NCBI GenBank assembly: GCA_027587225.1
Contig: JAPDDQ010000001.1
Span: 310,001-374,000 of the forward strand
DNA: 64,000 nt
Reading direction: 5' to 3'
Source: Solirubrobacter taibaiensis
GTDB taxonomy: Bacteria; Actinomycetota; Thermoleophilia; Solirubrobacterales; Solirubrobacteraceae
Made by a program: the position numbers and the translations under genes. Positions 18,441 to 26,923 of this stretch are shown in pieces (the first letter of the stretch is position 1; each line of letters opens with the position of its first letter). The notes beneath the pieces are model-generated. The model worked only from the letters and a program-made list of their open reading frames with translations. It had not been told where the DNA came from and searched no databases.

Positions 18441-20510
18441 ATGTCGCACGACGCGACCGTGAAGCGCCATGGGCGCCGGATGTCCCGGCGGTTTTTAGGC
18501 GCCGTGGTAGGAGCGGCCGTCCTGGCGGGAAGTGCAGCCGCCACGGCTTCGGCCCAGCAGTACCCGCTCACTTCGGGTGACCCGCGCATCGGCCTGGCCG
18601 CGGGCCCGGGGGACACCGCCGGCAAGGTCTCGCTCGGCATGCAGCACCTGTCGAACACGCCGCTGCCGCCCGTGGTCAACAACATCAACTCGGACGCCGC
18701 CTTCCAGGGCAACTACGCGTTCGTCGGCAACTTCAACGGCGTCAACATCTACGACGTCTCCAACCCGGCGACACCGCAGCTCGTGACGGCGCTCCGGTGC
18801 ATCGGCAGTCAGAACGACGTGTCGGTCCACGGCAACCTGCTGTTCGTGTCGGTGGAGTCCGGCAACGCCAAGCGTGACTGCACCGCATCGAACGCGGCCG
18901 AAGGGGTGGCGACCCCCGAGACGCGCTTCCGCGGCATCCGCATCTTCGACATCACCGACATCCGCAACCCGAAGCGCATCCAGGGCGACGGCGTGACGAC
19001 CTGCCGCGGCTCGCACACGCACACGCTGCTGACGCCGAAGAGCGACCCGAACAACGTCTACATCTACGTCTCGGGAACGTCGTCGTCGTCCACCGGGACC
19101 ACGGCGATCGCCGGCCTGAACTGCAACAACGCCCCGGCCACGGACCCGAACTCGTCGTTCTGGCGGATCGAGGTCATCAAGGTCCCGCTCGCCAACCCGA
19201 GCGCCGCGGCCGTGGTGAACGAGTCGCGGCTGTTCGCCGACCCGGCCACCGGCCGCATCGACGGCCTGCAGAACGCGCCTCAGTCGCAGTTCCACCCGTG
19301 CGCCAACGCGACGCCCGCGTGCGTCGACGTCTCCGGCAACCCGAACCAGAGCGGCCGCTCGTGGTCGCCGACGCCGATCACCGACGCCTGCCACGACATC
19401 ACGGTCTACGAAGAGATCGGCCTGGCGGCCGGCGCCTGCGAGGGCAACGGCATCCTCGTCGACATCTCCGACCCGGCCAACCCGAAGCGCATCGACGCCG
19501 TGGCCGACCCGCTGTTCGCCTACTGGCACGGCGCGACGTTCTCCAACGACGGCAAGGCCATCCTGTTCACGGACGAGTGGGGCGGCGGCAACTACGCTCG
19601 CTGCCGCGCGACCGACCAGCTGAGCTGGGGCGCCGACGCGATCTACGAGATCGTCAACAAGAAGCTCGTGTTCCGCAGCTACTACAAGCTGCCGGTGGCG
19701 CAGACGCTCGCCGAGAACTGCGTCTCGCACGTGGGCAACCTCGTGCCGGTGCGGGGCAAGAACATCATGATCCAGGCCTGGTACCAGGGCGGTGCCTCGC
19801 TGATCGACTGGACGAACCTGTCGGCGCCGAAGGAGATCGGCTACTTCGACCGCGGTCCGGTCAACGCGACGCAGAACCCGTCCACGGGCGGCTTCTGGTC
19901 GACGTATTGGTACAACGGCACGATCTACGGCACCGAGCTCTCGCGTGGTCTTGACACGTTCAAGCTCACGGCGACGCCCGGCGGCTTGACGGCTGACGAC
20001 ATCCGCTCCACGGAGGTGGCCGCGAAGCTCGCGCGCTCGAACCCGCAGAGCCAGGTCAGCGCCGTCTACACGGAGTCTCCGCCGGTCACCGCGCCGGTCG
20101 GCGGCACCGTGCCGGCGACGCTCTCCCTCTCGCTCGCAGCTCCGGCGAACTTCGGCCCGTTCACCCCGGGCGTCGCCAAGCTGTACGAGACGTCCACGGG
20201 CGCGACGGTCACCCACACGGCCGGCGACGCGCTCCTGAGCGTGTCCGACGCGGGCCCGAACCCGGGCTTCCTCGTCAACGGCGCGTTCTCGCTGCCGCAG
20301 CCGCTGCAGCTCCGGGCGCGCAACGCGGCCAACACCGGCACGGCCTACAACAACGTGGGCTCGAGCCTGAACCTCCTGCAGTACTCCGGCCCCGTCTCCA
20401 ATGACGCGGTGTCGCTGCAGTTCGCGCAGCAGATCAACGCCAACGACGCGTTGCGCACCGGTACGTACGGCAAGACGTTGACGTTCACCCTGTCGACGAC
20501 GAATCCCTAA
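18441..20510 (+). CDS. Exported LVIVD-repeat protein
   Basis: A 689-residue exported protein with a long twin-arginine-like N-region (KRHGRRMSRRFLG) and hydrophobic core ending ASAQQ. The RRFLG pattern may fit Tat export. Repeats with the LVIVD pattern are visible: GVNIYDVSNPATPQLV, GIRIFDITDIRNPKRI, GILVDISDPANPKRI and SLIDWTNLSAPKEI; together they should fold as a beta-propeller. A Pro/Ala/Thr-rich C-terminal domain follows. The role is unknown. The ATG at 18441 follows GGAGGGGG with 12-nt spacing; ATG 18480 is an alternative. The 3' end overlaps the convergent acyl-CoA synthetase gene by 26 bp. Confidence 0.88.
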   Translation: MSHDATVKRHGRRMSRRFLGAVVGAAVLAGSAAATASAQQYPLTSGDPRIGLAAGPGDTAGKVSLGMQHLSNTPLPPVVNNINSDAAFQGNYAFVGNFNGVNIYDVSNPATPQLVTALRCIGSQNDVSVHGNLLFVSVESGNAKRDCTASNAAEGVATPETRFRGIRIFDITDIRNPKRIQGDGVTTCRGSHTHTLLTPKSDPNNVYIYVSGTSSSSTGTTAIAGLNCNNAPATDPNSSFWRIEVIKVPLANPSAAAVVNESRLFADPATGRIDGLQNAPQSQFHPCANATPACVDVSGNPNQSGRSWSPTPITDACHDITVYEEIGLAAGACEGNGILVDISDPANPKRIDAVADPLFAYWHGATFSNDGKAILFTDEWGGGNYARCRATDQLSWGADAIYEIVNKKLVFRSYYKLPVAQTLAENCVSHVGNLVPVRGKNIMIQAWYQGGASLIDWTNLSAPKEIGYFDRGPVNATQNPSTGGFWSTYWYNGTIYGTELSRGLDTFKLTATPGGLTADDIRSTEVAAKLARSNPQSQVSAVYTESPPVTAPVGGTVPATLSLSLAAPANFGPFTPGVAKLYETSTGATVTHTAGDALLSVSDAGPNPGFLVNGAFSLPQPLQLRARNAANTGTAYNNVGSSLNLLQYSGPVSNDAVSLQFAQQINANDALRTGTYGKTLTFTLSTTNP

Positions 20511-21921
20511 GGAGTGCGCGGCGGACCTTGCCTGAGCTGGTCTTGGGCAGGTCCGCCGCGAAGTCCACGATGCGGGGGTACTTGTAGGGCGCCGTCGTCT
20601 CCTTGACGTGGTCCTGCAAGGCCTTGACGAGCTCGGGGCTCGGGGTGTGGCTGTCGGTGAGCACCACGACGGCCCTGACCACCGAGCCCCGTTCGTCGTC
20701 CGGGGCGGCCACCACGGCCGCCTCGGCCACCGCGGGGTGCGCGACGAGCGCCGACTCCACCTCGAACGGGCCGATCCGGTAGCCGGCGCTGATGATCACG
20801 TCGTCGGTGCGGCCCTCGAAGAACAGGTAGCCGTCCGCGTCCTGGGTGACGCGGTCGCCGGTGCGCCACGGGCCTTCGTGGGGCGCGTCGCCGAGGTAGT
20901 GCAGGAAGAACGTCGGGTCGGTGGCGGGGGTGTTGAGGACCAGTTCGCCGTCGTCGACGGTGAGGTCGATGCCTTCGAGCGGCTTCCCCATCGAGCCGGG
21001 GCGCGGTTGCTCGTCGAGCGGGGTGCCGGTGAGCTGGCCGGTCTCGGTCTGGCCGTAGCCGTCGCGAATCCACAGGCCCGTGGCCTCGTGCCAGGCGTGC
21101 AGCACCTCGGGGTTGAGCGCTTCGCCCGCGGCGACGAGGCCCTTCAGGGACGGGAGCGGTGTGAGCGTGGTGCGCTTGGCGATCACGCGGTACTCGGTCG
21201 GAGCCATGCACAGCACGTCGACCTGCTCGCGGTCGATGATGTCCAGGCGCTCGTGTGGATCGAAGCGCGCGTCGTGCAGGAGCGCGGCGGCGTGCGCGAG
21301 CCAGGGGGCGATGAACGCGTTGCGCGCGGATTTGCTCCAGCCGGCGGCAGCGGTGCACCACACGAGTTCGCCTTGTCGTGGGGCGAGCCAGTGGGTCGCC
21401 TGCAGGCGCTGGCCGGTGAGGTAGCGCTGGCCATGCAGGACGGCCTTCGGCTCACCGCTCGTGCCCGACGTGAAGGTGATCAGGCACGGGTCGGTGGGCG
21501 CGAGGTCCGCCGGCGGCGGGGGCGTGTGAGCTGCGTCATCGAGTGGGAGGTAGAGCACATCGCCGGACCAGCCCTCGAGCAGGTGCCGGTTGCGGGGGTC
21601 GGCGACGATCAGGCGGGGTTGCGCGACGGCGATCCGCAGCTCGAGATCCTTCGGACGCAGCTGCTCGGTGCACGGCAGCACGACGTAGCCCTGCCGGAAG
21701 CAGGCGAGCATCGTGATCGCCCATTCCGGGCGGTTTCCGATCAGCGTGAGGACCGTGTCCCCGCGCGCGAGCCCACGCGCGTGCAGGGCGCCGGCCAGGT
21801 GCTCGGTGGCGTGGATGAGCTCCCCGAACGTCCACTCGCGGCGGGTGCCGTCACGGGCGAGCTCGAGGATCGCTCTGTCGCTCTGGGGCGCGCTTTTGAC
21901 TAGATCGTGGGTGAAGTTCAA
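20485..21921 (-). CDS. AMP-forming acyl-CoA synthetase
   Basis: A ~478-residue ANL-superfamily enzyme activating a carboxylic acid to its CoA thioester. Motifs are TFTSGTSGEPKAVLHG (P-loop like A3), YGQTETG (A5), WRTGDRV (A7), GRTDDVIISAGYRIGP (hinge) and the catalytic lysine in KTSSGKVRR (A10). It resembles medium-chain or acetyl-CoA synthetase-like ligases. There is no ATG near the N-terminus; TTG at 21921 or 21939 must serve, the latter giving a start that touches the acyl-CoA dehydrogenase ATG. The divergent pairing with a dehydrogenase suggests a shared fatty- or aromatic-acid degradation step. Confidence 0.88.
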   Translation of the reverse strand: MNFTHDLVKSAPQSDRAILELARDGTRREWTFGELIHATEHLAGALHARGLARGDTVLTLIGNRPEWAITMLACFRQGYVVLPCTEQLRPKDLELRIAVAQPRLIVADPRNRHLLEGWSGDVLYLPLDDAAHTPPPPADLAPTDPCLITFTSGTSGEPKAVLHGQRYLTGQRLQATHWLAPRQGELVWCTAAAGWSKSARNAFIAPWLAHAAALLHDARFDPHERLDIIDREQVDVLCMAPTEYRVIAKRTTLTPLPSLKGLVAAGEALNPEVLHAWHEATGLWIRDGYGQTETGQLTGTPLDEQPRPGSMGKPLEGIDLTVDDGELVLNTPATDPTFFLHYLGDAPHEGPWRTGDRVTQDADGYLFFEGRTDDVIISAGYRIGPFEVESALVAHPAVAEAAVVAAPDDERGSVVRAVVVLTDSHTPSPELVKALQDHVKETTAPYKYPRIVDFAADLPKTSSGKVRRALLRDSSSTG

Positions 21922-21938
21922 CGGTGTAGGGTCGCGCA

Positions 21939-23129
21939 ATGGCCGCTGGTTTCTTCGAGAAGACGGACGAGCAGGAGGCCATCCTGGAGATGGTCCGCCA
22001 GTTCGTCGACGAGCAGATCATCCCGAAGGCGGAGCACTACGACGCCGCCGACGAGTATCCCGCGCCGATCGTGGAGCAGATGAAGGAGCTCGGTCTCTTC
22101 GGCGTAACCATCCCCGAGGAGCACGGCGGCATGGGGCTGGACCTGACCACGTACGCCATGATCGTCGAGGAGCTCTCGCGCGGCTGGATCTCGATCTCCG
22201 GCATCGTCAACACGCACTTCATCGGGTCCTACCTGCTGATGAAGTTCGGGACGGCCGAGCAGCAGGCGGCGTTGTTGCCGAAGATGGCGACCGGCGAGAT
22301 CCGCGCGGCGTTCTCGATGAGCGAGCCGGAGCTCGGGTCCGACGTGGCCGCGATCAAGTCGAGCGCGGTGCGCGTGGACGACGAGTGGGAGATCAACGGA
22401 CAGAAGATGTGGGTCACGAACGGGCTCATGTCGGGTGTCGTGTTCGTGTTGGTGCGCACCGATCGGGACGCGTCCCCGCCGCATCGTGGCCTGACGTGCT
22501 TCATCGCCGAGAAGGAGCCGGGGGCGTCTGAGAACCCGGGCCTGATCGTCCCGCCCAAGCTGCGGAAGATGGGCTACAAGGGCGTGGAGTCCACCGAGCT
22601 CGTCTTCGACGGCTACCGGGTTTCCGGCGACATGATCCTCGGCGGCGAGGCAGCAGGGTTGAATCGCGGGTTCGCGCAGATGATGGACGCGCTGGAGGTG
22701 GGGCGCGTGAACGTCGCCGCGCGCGGCGTCGGGATCGCCCAGCGAGCCTTGGAGCTCGGCTTGAAGTACGCGCAGGAGCGGCGCACGTTCGGCAAGCCGA
22801 TCGCCGAGCACCAGGCGATCCAGTTCAAGCTCGCCGACATGGCCACCAAGGTCGAGGCCGCGCGCCTGCTGATGCTCAAGGCCGCGTGCCTGAAGGACGC
22901 CGGCGAGCGCTCCGACGTGGAGGCCGGCATGGCGAAGCTCTTCGCCTCCGAGACCGGCAAGGAGGTCGTCGAGGACGCCTTCCGCATCCACGGCGGCTAC
23001 GGCTACTCGAAGGAGTACGAGATCGAGCGGCTCTACCGCGACGCGCCGCTGTTGCTGATCGGCGAAGGCACATCCGAGATCCAGCGCATGGTCATCGGGC
23101 GCAAGCTGATCGCGCGCAACAAGCTCTAG
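21939..23129 (+). CDS. Acyl-CoA dehydrogenase
   Basis: A 396-residue FAD-dependent acyl-CoA dehydrogenase. Family signatures are AFSMSEPELGSD (FAD/substrate loop), MWVTNG, RRTFGKPIAEHQAIQFKLADM and the C-terminal YGYSKEYEIERLYRDAPLLLIGEGTSEIQR. Catalyses alpha,beta-dehydrogenation of an acyl-CoA, passing electrons to ETF. The ATG is preceded 6 nt upstream by TAGGGT (21927-21932), so the message is probably leaderless. The gene is divergent from the acyl-CoA synthetase with almost no spacer. Its stop shares CTAG with the convergent phosphoesterase gene. Confidence 0.93.
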   Translation: MAAGFFEKTDEQEAILEMVRQFVDEQIIPKAEHYDAADEYPAPIVEQMKELGLFGVTIPEEHGGMGLDLTTYAMIVEELSRGWISISGIVNTHFIGSYLLMKFGTAEQQAALLPKMATGEIRAAFSMSEPELGSDVAAIKSSAVRVDDEWEINGQKMWVTNGLMSGVVFVLVRTDRDASPPHRGLTCFIAEKEPGASENPGLIVPPKLRKMGYKGVESTELVFDGYRVSGDMILGGEAAGLNRGFAQMMDALEVGRVNVAARGVGIAQRALELGLKYAQERRTFGKPIAEHQAIQFKLADMATKVEAARLLMLKAACLKDAGERSDVEAGMAKLFASETGKEVVEDAFRIHGGYGYSKEYEIERLYRDAPLLLIGEGTSEIQRMVIGRKLIARNKL

Positions 23130-23848
23130 GCGTCGTCGAGCCCGAGCGCGCGGGCTCGTTCGCGGGCCGGGCGGGGGTCGTAGGGGGCGCGGCGCCAGGT
23201 CGCGGTGTGGGTGTGAAGGTCGAGCTCGAGCCAGAACGCGCCGTCCGCGGCGTCCACGTCGAGCGCGCCGAACCAGCCGCGCCGCGGCGGGACGGGGGCG
23301 CCGACCGCGCCCGGGTTCAGCAGCCACTTGCCGCCGGACACGTCCAGCGGTTCGCCGACGCGGACCTTGACGCGGCGCCGGTCGGGCGTGAACGCGGCCG
23401 CGACGTGCGTGTGCGCGGCGAGCCCGAGGTCGGCCTTCTGCACGGCCAGGCACGCGTGGGCGTTCGACGGGCCGACGAACTCCCACACCGGGTTGCGCGG
23501 GCCGCCGTGCCAGCACTGCACGCCTTCTCGACGAGCAGCCGGGCGGCGCGACCGCATCCACGCGAGATCGTCCTCGGACAGCGTTGCTCGGGCGAGTTCG
23601 AGCGAGGCCGCGGCGTCGCCGAGCCGCGACGGCTCCACGGAGCCGGTCGCCGCGTAGTCGTGGTTGCCCATCAGCGTGACGCGGCAGCGCTCGCGCGTGG
23701 CCCGGACGACGTACGCCGGGTCGGGCCCGCCGCCGATCATGTCCCCGAGCGACCACAGCGCGTCCACGCCGGCGTGGTCGGCGGCGGCCAGCACCGCGTC
23801 GAGCGCCTCCGCATGGGCGTGCGCGTCACCGAAGACCGCGAGCCTCAT
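23126..23848 (-). CDS. Metallophosphoesterase, YfcE/ApaH-like
   Basis: A 240-residue calcineurin-like phosphoesterase. Metal-binding motifs in order: FGDAHAH (GDxH), LGDMIGGG (GDxxxxG), MGNHDY (GNHD), CWHGGP (GxH-like) and the C-terminal AAHTHV (GHTH-like) with LNPGAVG. The two-metal centre should hydrolyse phosphomonoesters or diesters; the substrate is unknown. Its ATG overlaps the TGA of the upstream alpha/beta hydrolase by 4 nt (ATGA), so the two genes form an operon with likely translational coupling. Confidence 0.9.
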   Translation of the reverse strand: MRLAVFGDAHAHAEALDAVLAAADHAGVDALWSLGDMIGGGPDPAYVVRATRERCRVTLMGNHDYAATGSVEPSRLGDAAASLELARATLSEDDLAWMRSRRPAARREGVQCWHGGPRNPVWEFVGPSNAHACLAVQKADLGLAAHTHVAAAFTPDRRRVKVRVGEPLDVSGGKWLLNPGAVGAPVPPRRGWFGALDVDAADGAFWLELDLHTHTATWRRAPYDPRPARERARALGLDDA

Positions 23849-24570
23849 CCCGTGTGTTGGACGATGGCCGCGAGCACCGTGTCCCAATACCGGCGCGGGG
23901 GATACTCGTGCCCGGTCTCCGGCAGCACGAGCAGGGCCGCGCCCGGGATCTCCTGCGCGAGCGTCTCGCCGTGCTCGAGCGGGAACACCGGGTCGGCGGC
24001 ACCGTGCACGACGAGCGTGGGGATGTCCAGCGAGCCGAGGCGCGAGCGCTGCGGCTCGCCCCAGTCGAACGGCGACTCGACGAACGTGCGCACCGGGGCC
24101 ACATCGTCGGCGACGCGCAGGGCGTACGCGTGCGCTTCGGCCTCGTCGAAGTGCGGCGAGAACGGCCGCTCGGACTCGACGAGGAACTCGATCACGGCGG
24201 CCCGGTCGGACCAGTCGGGCGGCGCCGGCAAGTCGTCGAACACACCGTCGACGCTGTCCGGGAGACCAGCGCCGCCGGGCGTCGTGGACATGAGGGTGAG
24301 CGTTGACACGCGCTCGGGATGGTCGAGCGCGAGCTGCATCGCCACGATCGCGCCGAGTGAGAGGCCGACGACGTGCGCACGGTCGTCGAGGACGCGCAGC
24401 GCTTCCCGCACCCACGCGTCGACGCTGGCTCCGGCGAAGTCGTGGCGGATGACGAACCGGCCGCTGCCGGCGAGCCGTTTGCAGAAGTCTTCATGCCACG
24501 CGTAGCCCGTGTTGCCGGCGCCGTGGATGAGCAGGATCGCGGGGTCGGTCTTCACTCCGTACGTGTCCAT
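23845..24570 (-). CDS. Alpha/beta hydrolase
   Basis: A 241-residue cytosolic alpha/beta hydrolase. LLIHGAGNTGYAW gives the oxyanion region and the nucleophile elbow is GLSLGA. The acid is in VVHGAADPVFP and the histidine in LPETGHEYPP. Resembles 3-oxoadipate enol-lactonase or esterase-type hydrolases; the substrate is unknown. It is the first gene of a two-gene operon with the phosphoesterase. The ATG at 24570 has TAGCTT only 3 nt upstream on the reverse strand, too close for a normal -10 element, so the promoter is unclear. Confidence 0.88.
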   Translation of the reverse strand: MDTYGVKTDPAILLIHGAGNTGYAWHEDFCKRLAGSGRFVIRHDFAGASVDAWVREALRVLDDRAHVVGLSLGAIVAMQLALDHPERVSTLTLMSTTPGGAGLPDSVDGVFDDLPAPPDWSDRAAVIEFLVESERPFSPHFDEAEAHAYALRVADDVAPVRTFVESPFDWGEPQRSRLGSLDIPTLVVHGAADPVFPLEHGETLAQEIPGAALLVLPETGHEYPPRRYWDTVLAAIVQHTG

Positions 24571-24582
24571 ACGAAGCTAAGA

Positions 24583-24621
24583 CGGCCGGGCGCCCCCGAA
24601 TTCATCGGCGGCGCCCGGCCG
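24583..24621 (-). terminator. Hairpin downstream of the ArsR-like gene
   Basis: Perfect 12-bp arms (CGGCCGGGCGCC at 24583-24594; its reverse complement at 24610-24621) around a 15-nt loop, 12 bp beyond the stop of the ArsR-like gene. No U-tract follows, as is common for GC-rich actinobacterial hairpin terminators. It separates that gene from the hydrolase operon. Confidence 0.6.
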
Positions 24622-24633
24622 GGTGTGATGCGT

Positions 24634-25212
24634 CTACGCGCGCTTGAAATGCAGCAGCGCGAGCTCCGTCTGGAACACGCCGTCGGTCCCGCGCCCGGCG
24701 CTCTCGGCCGCGATGGCCAGCGCCTGCTCGTGCGTCTTGGCGAGGAGCTTGTTCAACTTCTTGAACGCCTTCTCGTCGAGCTCGAGCGGGGTGCGCTGCA
24801 GAACGACCTCGGGGTCGGTCAGCTGGTCCGCGTCGGCCGCAGCCGACAGGTCGTCCACGAGCGCCGTGAGCGTCCCGTTGGACAGCTCGCCGCGCAGCTG
24901 CGACGGCAGCGTGCGCCACGTGGCGTCCTCGAGGCTCGGGCGGGCCGTGGCCTTGTAGAAATGCTGCAGGGCACCACGGACGGGCTCGGTGCGGACGAGC
25001 TCGACGCAGTGGTAGTCCCGCAGCATCCGGACGTGGTAGCTGACGACGCCGAGCGGCGCGCCCAGCTCGTCGGCGAGGTCACCGGGGCTGGACACGCGCT
25101 CGCCGAGACGCTGGAGGATCTGCGCGCGGAGGGGATGGGCGAGGGCTTTGGCGATGCGGGCCTCGGAGGTTTCCCCCGCGGGCCGGCCGTTATGAGACGA
25201 AGTGCTGGGCAT
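24634..25212 (-). CDS. ArsR/winged-helix transcriptional regulator
   Basis: A 192-residue regulator. Residues about 18-90 form an ArsR-like winged helix: IAKALAHPLRAQILQRLGE, SSPGDLADELGAPLGVVSYHVRML as recognition helix, then a wing with RGALQHFYKATA. The C-terminal ~100 residues are helical and may dimerise or sense a ligand. No cysteine pair typical of metal-sensing ArsR is present, so a metal sensor is unlikely. The target is unknown; it is a single gene with its own downstream hairpin. Confidence 0.85.
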   Translation of the reverse strand: MPSTSSHNGRPAGETSEARIAKALAHPLRAQILQRLGERVSSPGDLADELGAPLGVVSYHVRMLRDYHCVELVRTEPVRGALQHFYKATARPSLEDATWRTLPSQLRGELSNGTLTALVDDLSAAADADQLTDPEVVLQRTPLELDEKAFKKLNKLLAKTHEQALAIAAESAGRGTDGVFQTELALLHFKRA

Positions 25213-25290
25213 GGTCGACTTTCAACCTAGGCCCGCTACCTCAAGAACCTCCATACGCTTTGTGAAGGTTCAGTCAAGTCGCCTCTGCGC

Positions 25291-25734
25291 TCAGCTCTCC
25301 TCGAACTTGTAGCCGTTGGCCACCAACTCCTTCTGAGCGGCCTCGAGCTGCTTCGCGCCTTCGGAGGTCTGGATGCCGGTCAGCAGCGTCGTCATCTTCT
25401 CCGTGTCCTTGGCGCGCGCCGCTTCGGCCGCGTCGTGGAACGTGGTGGCGAGCGACGTGAGGCCCGCGACGATCTGGTCGTGCGCCTTGACGGCGTCCTC
25501 GGGCGGCTCGATGGCCTTGAAGTCCTTGACGGTGGCTTCGATCGCCGCGCCGCCCTCGTCCAGCTCGGTGGCGATCTGCTCGGGGTTGCCGGCCGGGTTG
25601 ATCTTGCTGAGCGACGTCGTGAGTGACGCCTGCGCGTTGTTGACGCTGGTGACGTACTCGTTCTTGTCCGCGGTGTCGCCGCAGCCGGCCGCCGCGAGCG
25701 CAGCCGCAAGGACGAGTCCGATGATCCGCTTCAT
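25291..25734 (-). CDS. Small lipoprotein, helical, unknown function
   Basis: A 147-residue lipoprotein: MKRIIGLVLAAALAAAGC ends in lipobox AAGC. The mature part is predicted helical, charged and Ala-rich, with heptad-like patterns (AQASLTTSLSKI, AAEAARAKDTEKMTTLL), so a coiled-coil or helical-bundle surface protein is likely. I recognise no family by name. The ATG at 25734 is preceded by AGGAGA with good spacing; a longer in-frame start would destroy the signal peptide. A structured inverted repeat lies in its leader region. Confidence 0.78.
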   Translation of the reverse strand: MKRIIGLVLAAALAAAGCGDTADKNEYVTSVNNAQASLTTSLSKINPAGNPEQIATELDEGGAAIEATVKDFKAIEPPEDAVKAHDQIVAGLTSLATTFHDAAEAARAKDTEKMTTLLTGIQTSEGAKQLEAAQKELVANGYKFEES

Positions 25735-25756
25735 GGTCGATTCTCCTGTATGGGGA

Positions 25757-25803
25757 GTCGCGATTGTGCGAGCCCGATGCGGCCCGCACAATCAGGGAGC
25801 GAC
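25757..25803. promoter_or_regulatory. Two-tier inverted repeat between divergent genes
   Basis: GATTGTGCG (25762-25770) pairs with CGCACAATC (25785-25793). Outside it GTCGC (25757-25761) pairs with GCGAC (25799-25803), leaving a one-sided AGGGA bulge. It lies 23 bp upstream of the lipoprotein ATG and 51 bp before the divergent membrane-protein ATG. It could be an operator or an RNA structure in the lipoprotein leader; the sequence alone does not decide. Confidence 0.4.
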
Positions 25804-25853
25804 CCTGGACTTAGCTTGGACTTACCTTGGCGAGCCTGTGGTAAGAAGGATCG

Positions 25854-26210
25854 ATGGGGCTCGAGGAGATGCCGGCCACCGTCGGCTACGTGACCACCGC
25901 GACGGGGGTGGCGCTCGTTCTGGCCCCTGGCGTTGCCGCTCGTCAGCTGGGACTTGCGGGGCAGGAAGGCCCGCTGCGGCTGATCGGGGCGGCGGACCTC
26001 GTGCTGGTACCGGGGCTGCTGCGGGGGAAGCCGCGCTGGCCGTGGATGATCGCCCGCGCGGGGATGAATCTGGCGATGGCGGCGTACTTCCTCGGCGTGG
26101 GCGGCAAGTCGCGCGAGGCTCGTGTGACGGGCTACGTGTTGATGGGATTGACGGTCGTCGATGGTGCGACCGGGATCACGCTCAGTCGCCGGCCTGCGCC
26201 CGTCGATTGA
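25854..26210 (+). CDS. Small membrane protein (DUF4267-like)
   Basis: A 118-residue protein with three or four hydrophobic segments (VGYVTTATGVALVLAPGVAA, LIGAADLVLVPGLL, MIARAGMNLAMAAYFLGVG and VLMGLTVVDGATGITLS). The layout resembles small DUF4267-type membrane proteins, but I am not certain. No charged catalytic residues stand out. The 3' end overlaps the convergent GntR gene by 29 bp. Confidence 0.65.
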   Translation: MGLEEMPATVGYVTTATGVALVLAPGVAARQLGLAGQEGPLRLIGAADLVLVPGLLRGKPRWPWMIARAGMNLAMAAYFLGVGGKSREARVTGYVLMGLTVVDGATGITLSRRPAPVD

Positions 26211-26850
26211 CGATCAGCTCGAACGCGTCGGCCACGTGCCACTCGACTGAGAGCAGCACCGCGCGGCCGGGCGCGTCGTAGGCGATCTGGTCGAGCTTGA
26301 GGAGCGGGGTTCCCGGCTCGATCTGCAGGTGCTCGGCGAGCGGCGTGTCCGCGAGCGTCGGGATGAGGTGGGCGCTCGCGCGACGGATCAGGTGTGCGGG
26401 GTCGGTCGTGAGGAAGCGGTCGCGCGAGTAGATGATCGGGCGGTCGTCGGCGAGCCTCAGGCGCTCCTGCTCGATGACGGTCTCGGCGAGCAGGTGCTCG
26501 AACTCCTCGGGCGTGGCCGGACGAGTCGCCTCGCTGAGGATGGTCAGCGCGGGGGTGTGACCGGCGGCCCGGATCATCGCCGTGTAGTCGACGGTCGATT
26601 CGAGCGGGTGCCGGCTGCGCGGCGCCTTGGACACGTACGTGCCGGAGCCGTGACGGCGCGTCAGGTAGCCCGCCTCGAGCAGGCCGAGCACGGCCTCGCG
26701 GACCGTCGCGCGGCTGACGCCGAAGCGTTCGCCGATCCGGTCCTCGTTCGGGAGCTTGTCGCCGGGCGAGAGCGTGCCCAGCACAAGGTCGTCCAGCAGG
26801 CCGCGGCGGACGGTGTCGACAAGGGATGGCCGGCGCTGGGTGATGGACAC
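26182..26850 (-). CDS. GntR-family regulator with UTRA domain (HutC type)
   Basis: About 222 residues. N-terminal GntR winged helix: GLLDDLVLGTLSPGDKLPNEDRIGERFGVSRATVREAVLGLLEAGYLTRRHGSGTYV. The C-terminal UTRA effector domain covers roughly residues 85-220 (IYSRDRFLTT, PLAEHLQIEPGTPLLKLDQIAYD, SVEWHVADAFELIV). Effector unknown. GTG at 26850 is chosen as it gives a normal N-terminus; GTG 26880 would add ten residues. It is divergent from the large LuxR gene, with direct and inverted repeats in between that it may bind. Confidence 0.87.
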   Translation of the reverse strand: MSITQRRPSLVDTVRRGLLDDLVLGTLSPGDKLPNEDRIGERFGVSRATVREAVLGLLEAGYLTRRHGSGTYVSKAPRSRHPLESTVDYTAMIRAAGHTPALTILSEATRPATPEEFEHLLAETVIEQERLRLADDRPIIYSRDRFLTTDPAHLIRRASAHLIPTLADTPLAEHLQIEPGTPLLKLDQIAYDAPGRAVLLSVEWHVADAFELIVNRRAQAGD

Positions 26851-26893
26851 GATTGTGGCGAAGAGTGTGGTCAGCCACACTAGACCGGGGTTG

Positions 26894-26923
26894 CGTCTGA
26901 TGTCTAACGTCTGACGACTTAGA
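26894..26923. promoter_or_regulatory. Putative GntR/LuxR-gene operator
   Basis: CGTCTGA occurs twice in direct orientation (26894-26900 and 26908-26914). TCTAA (26903-26907) and TTAGA (26919-26923) flank a CGTC-T-GACG palindrome (26908-26916). TAACGT (26905-26910) could be the -10 of the LuxR gene. The position between two divergent regulators suggests binding by the GntR protein (inference). Confidence 0.4.
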
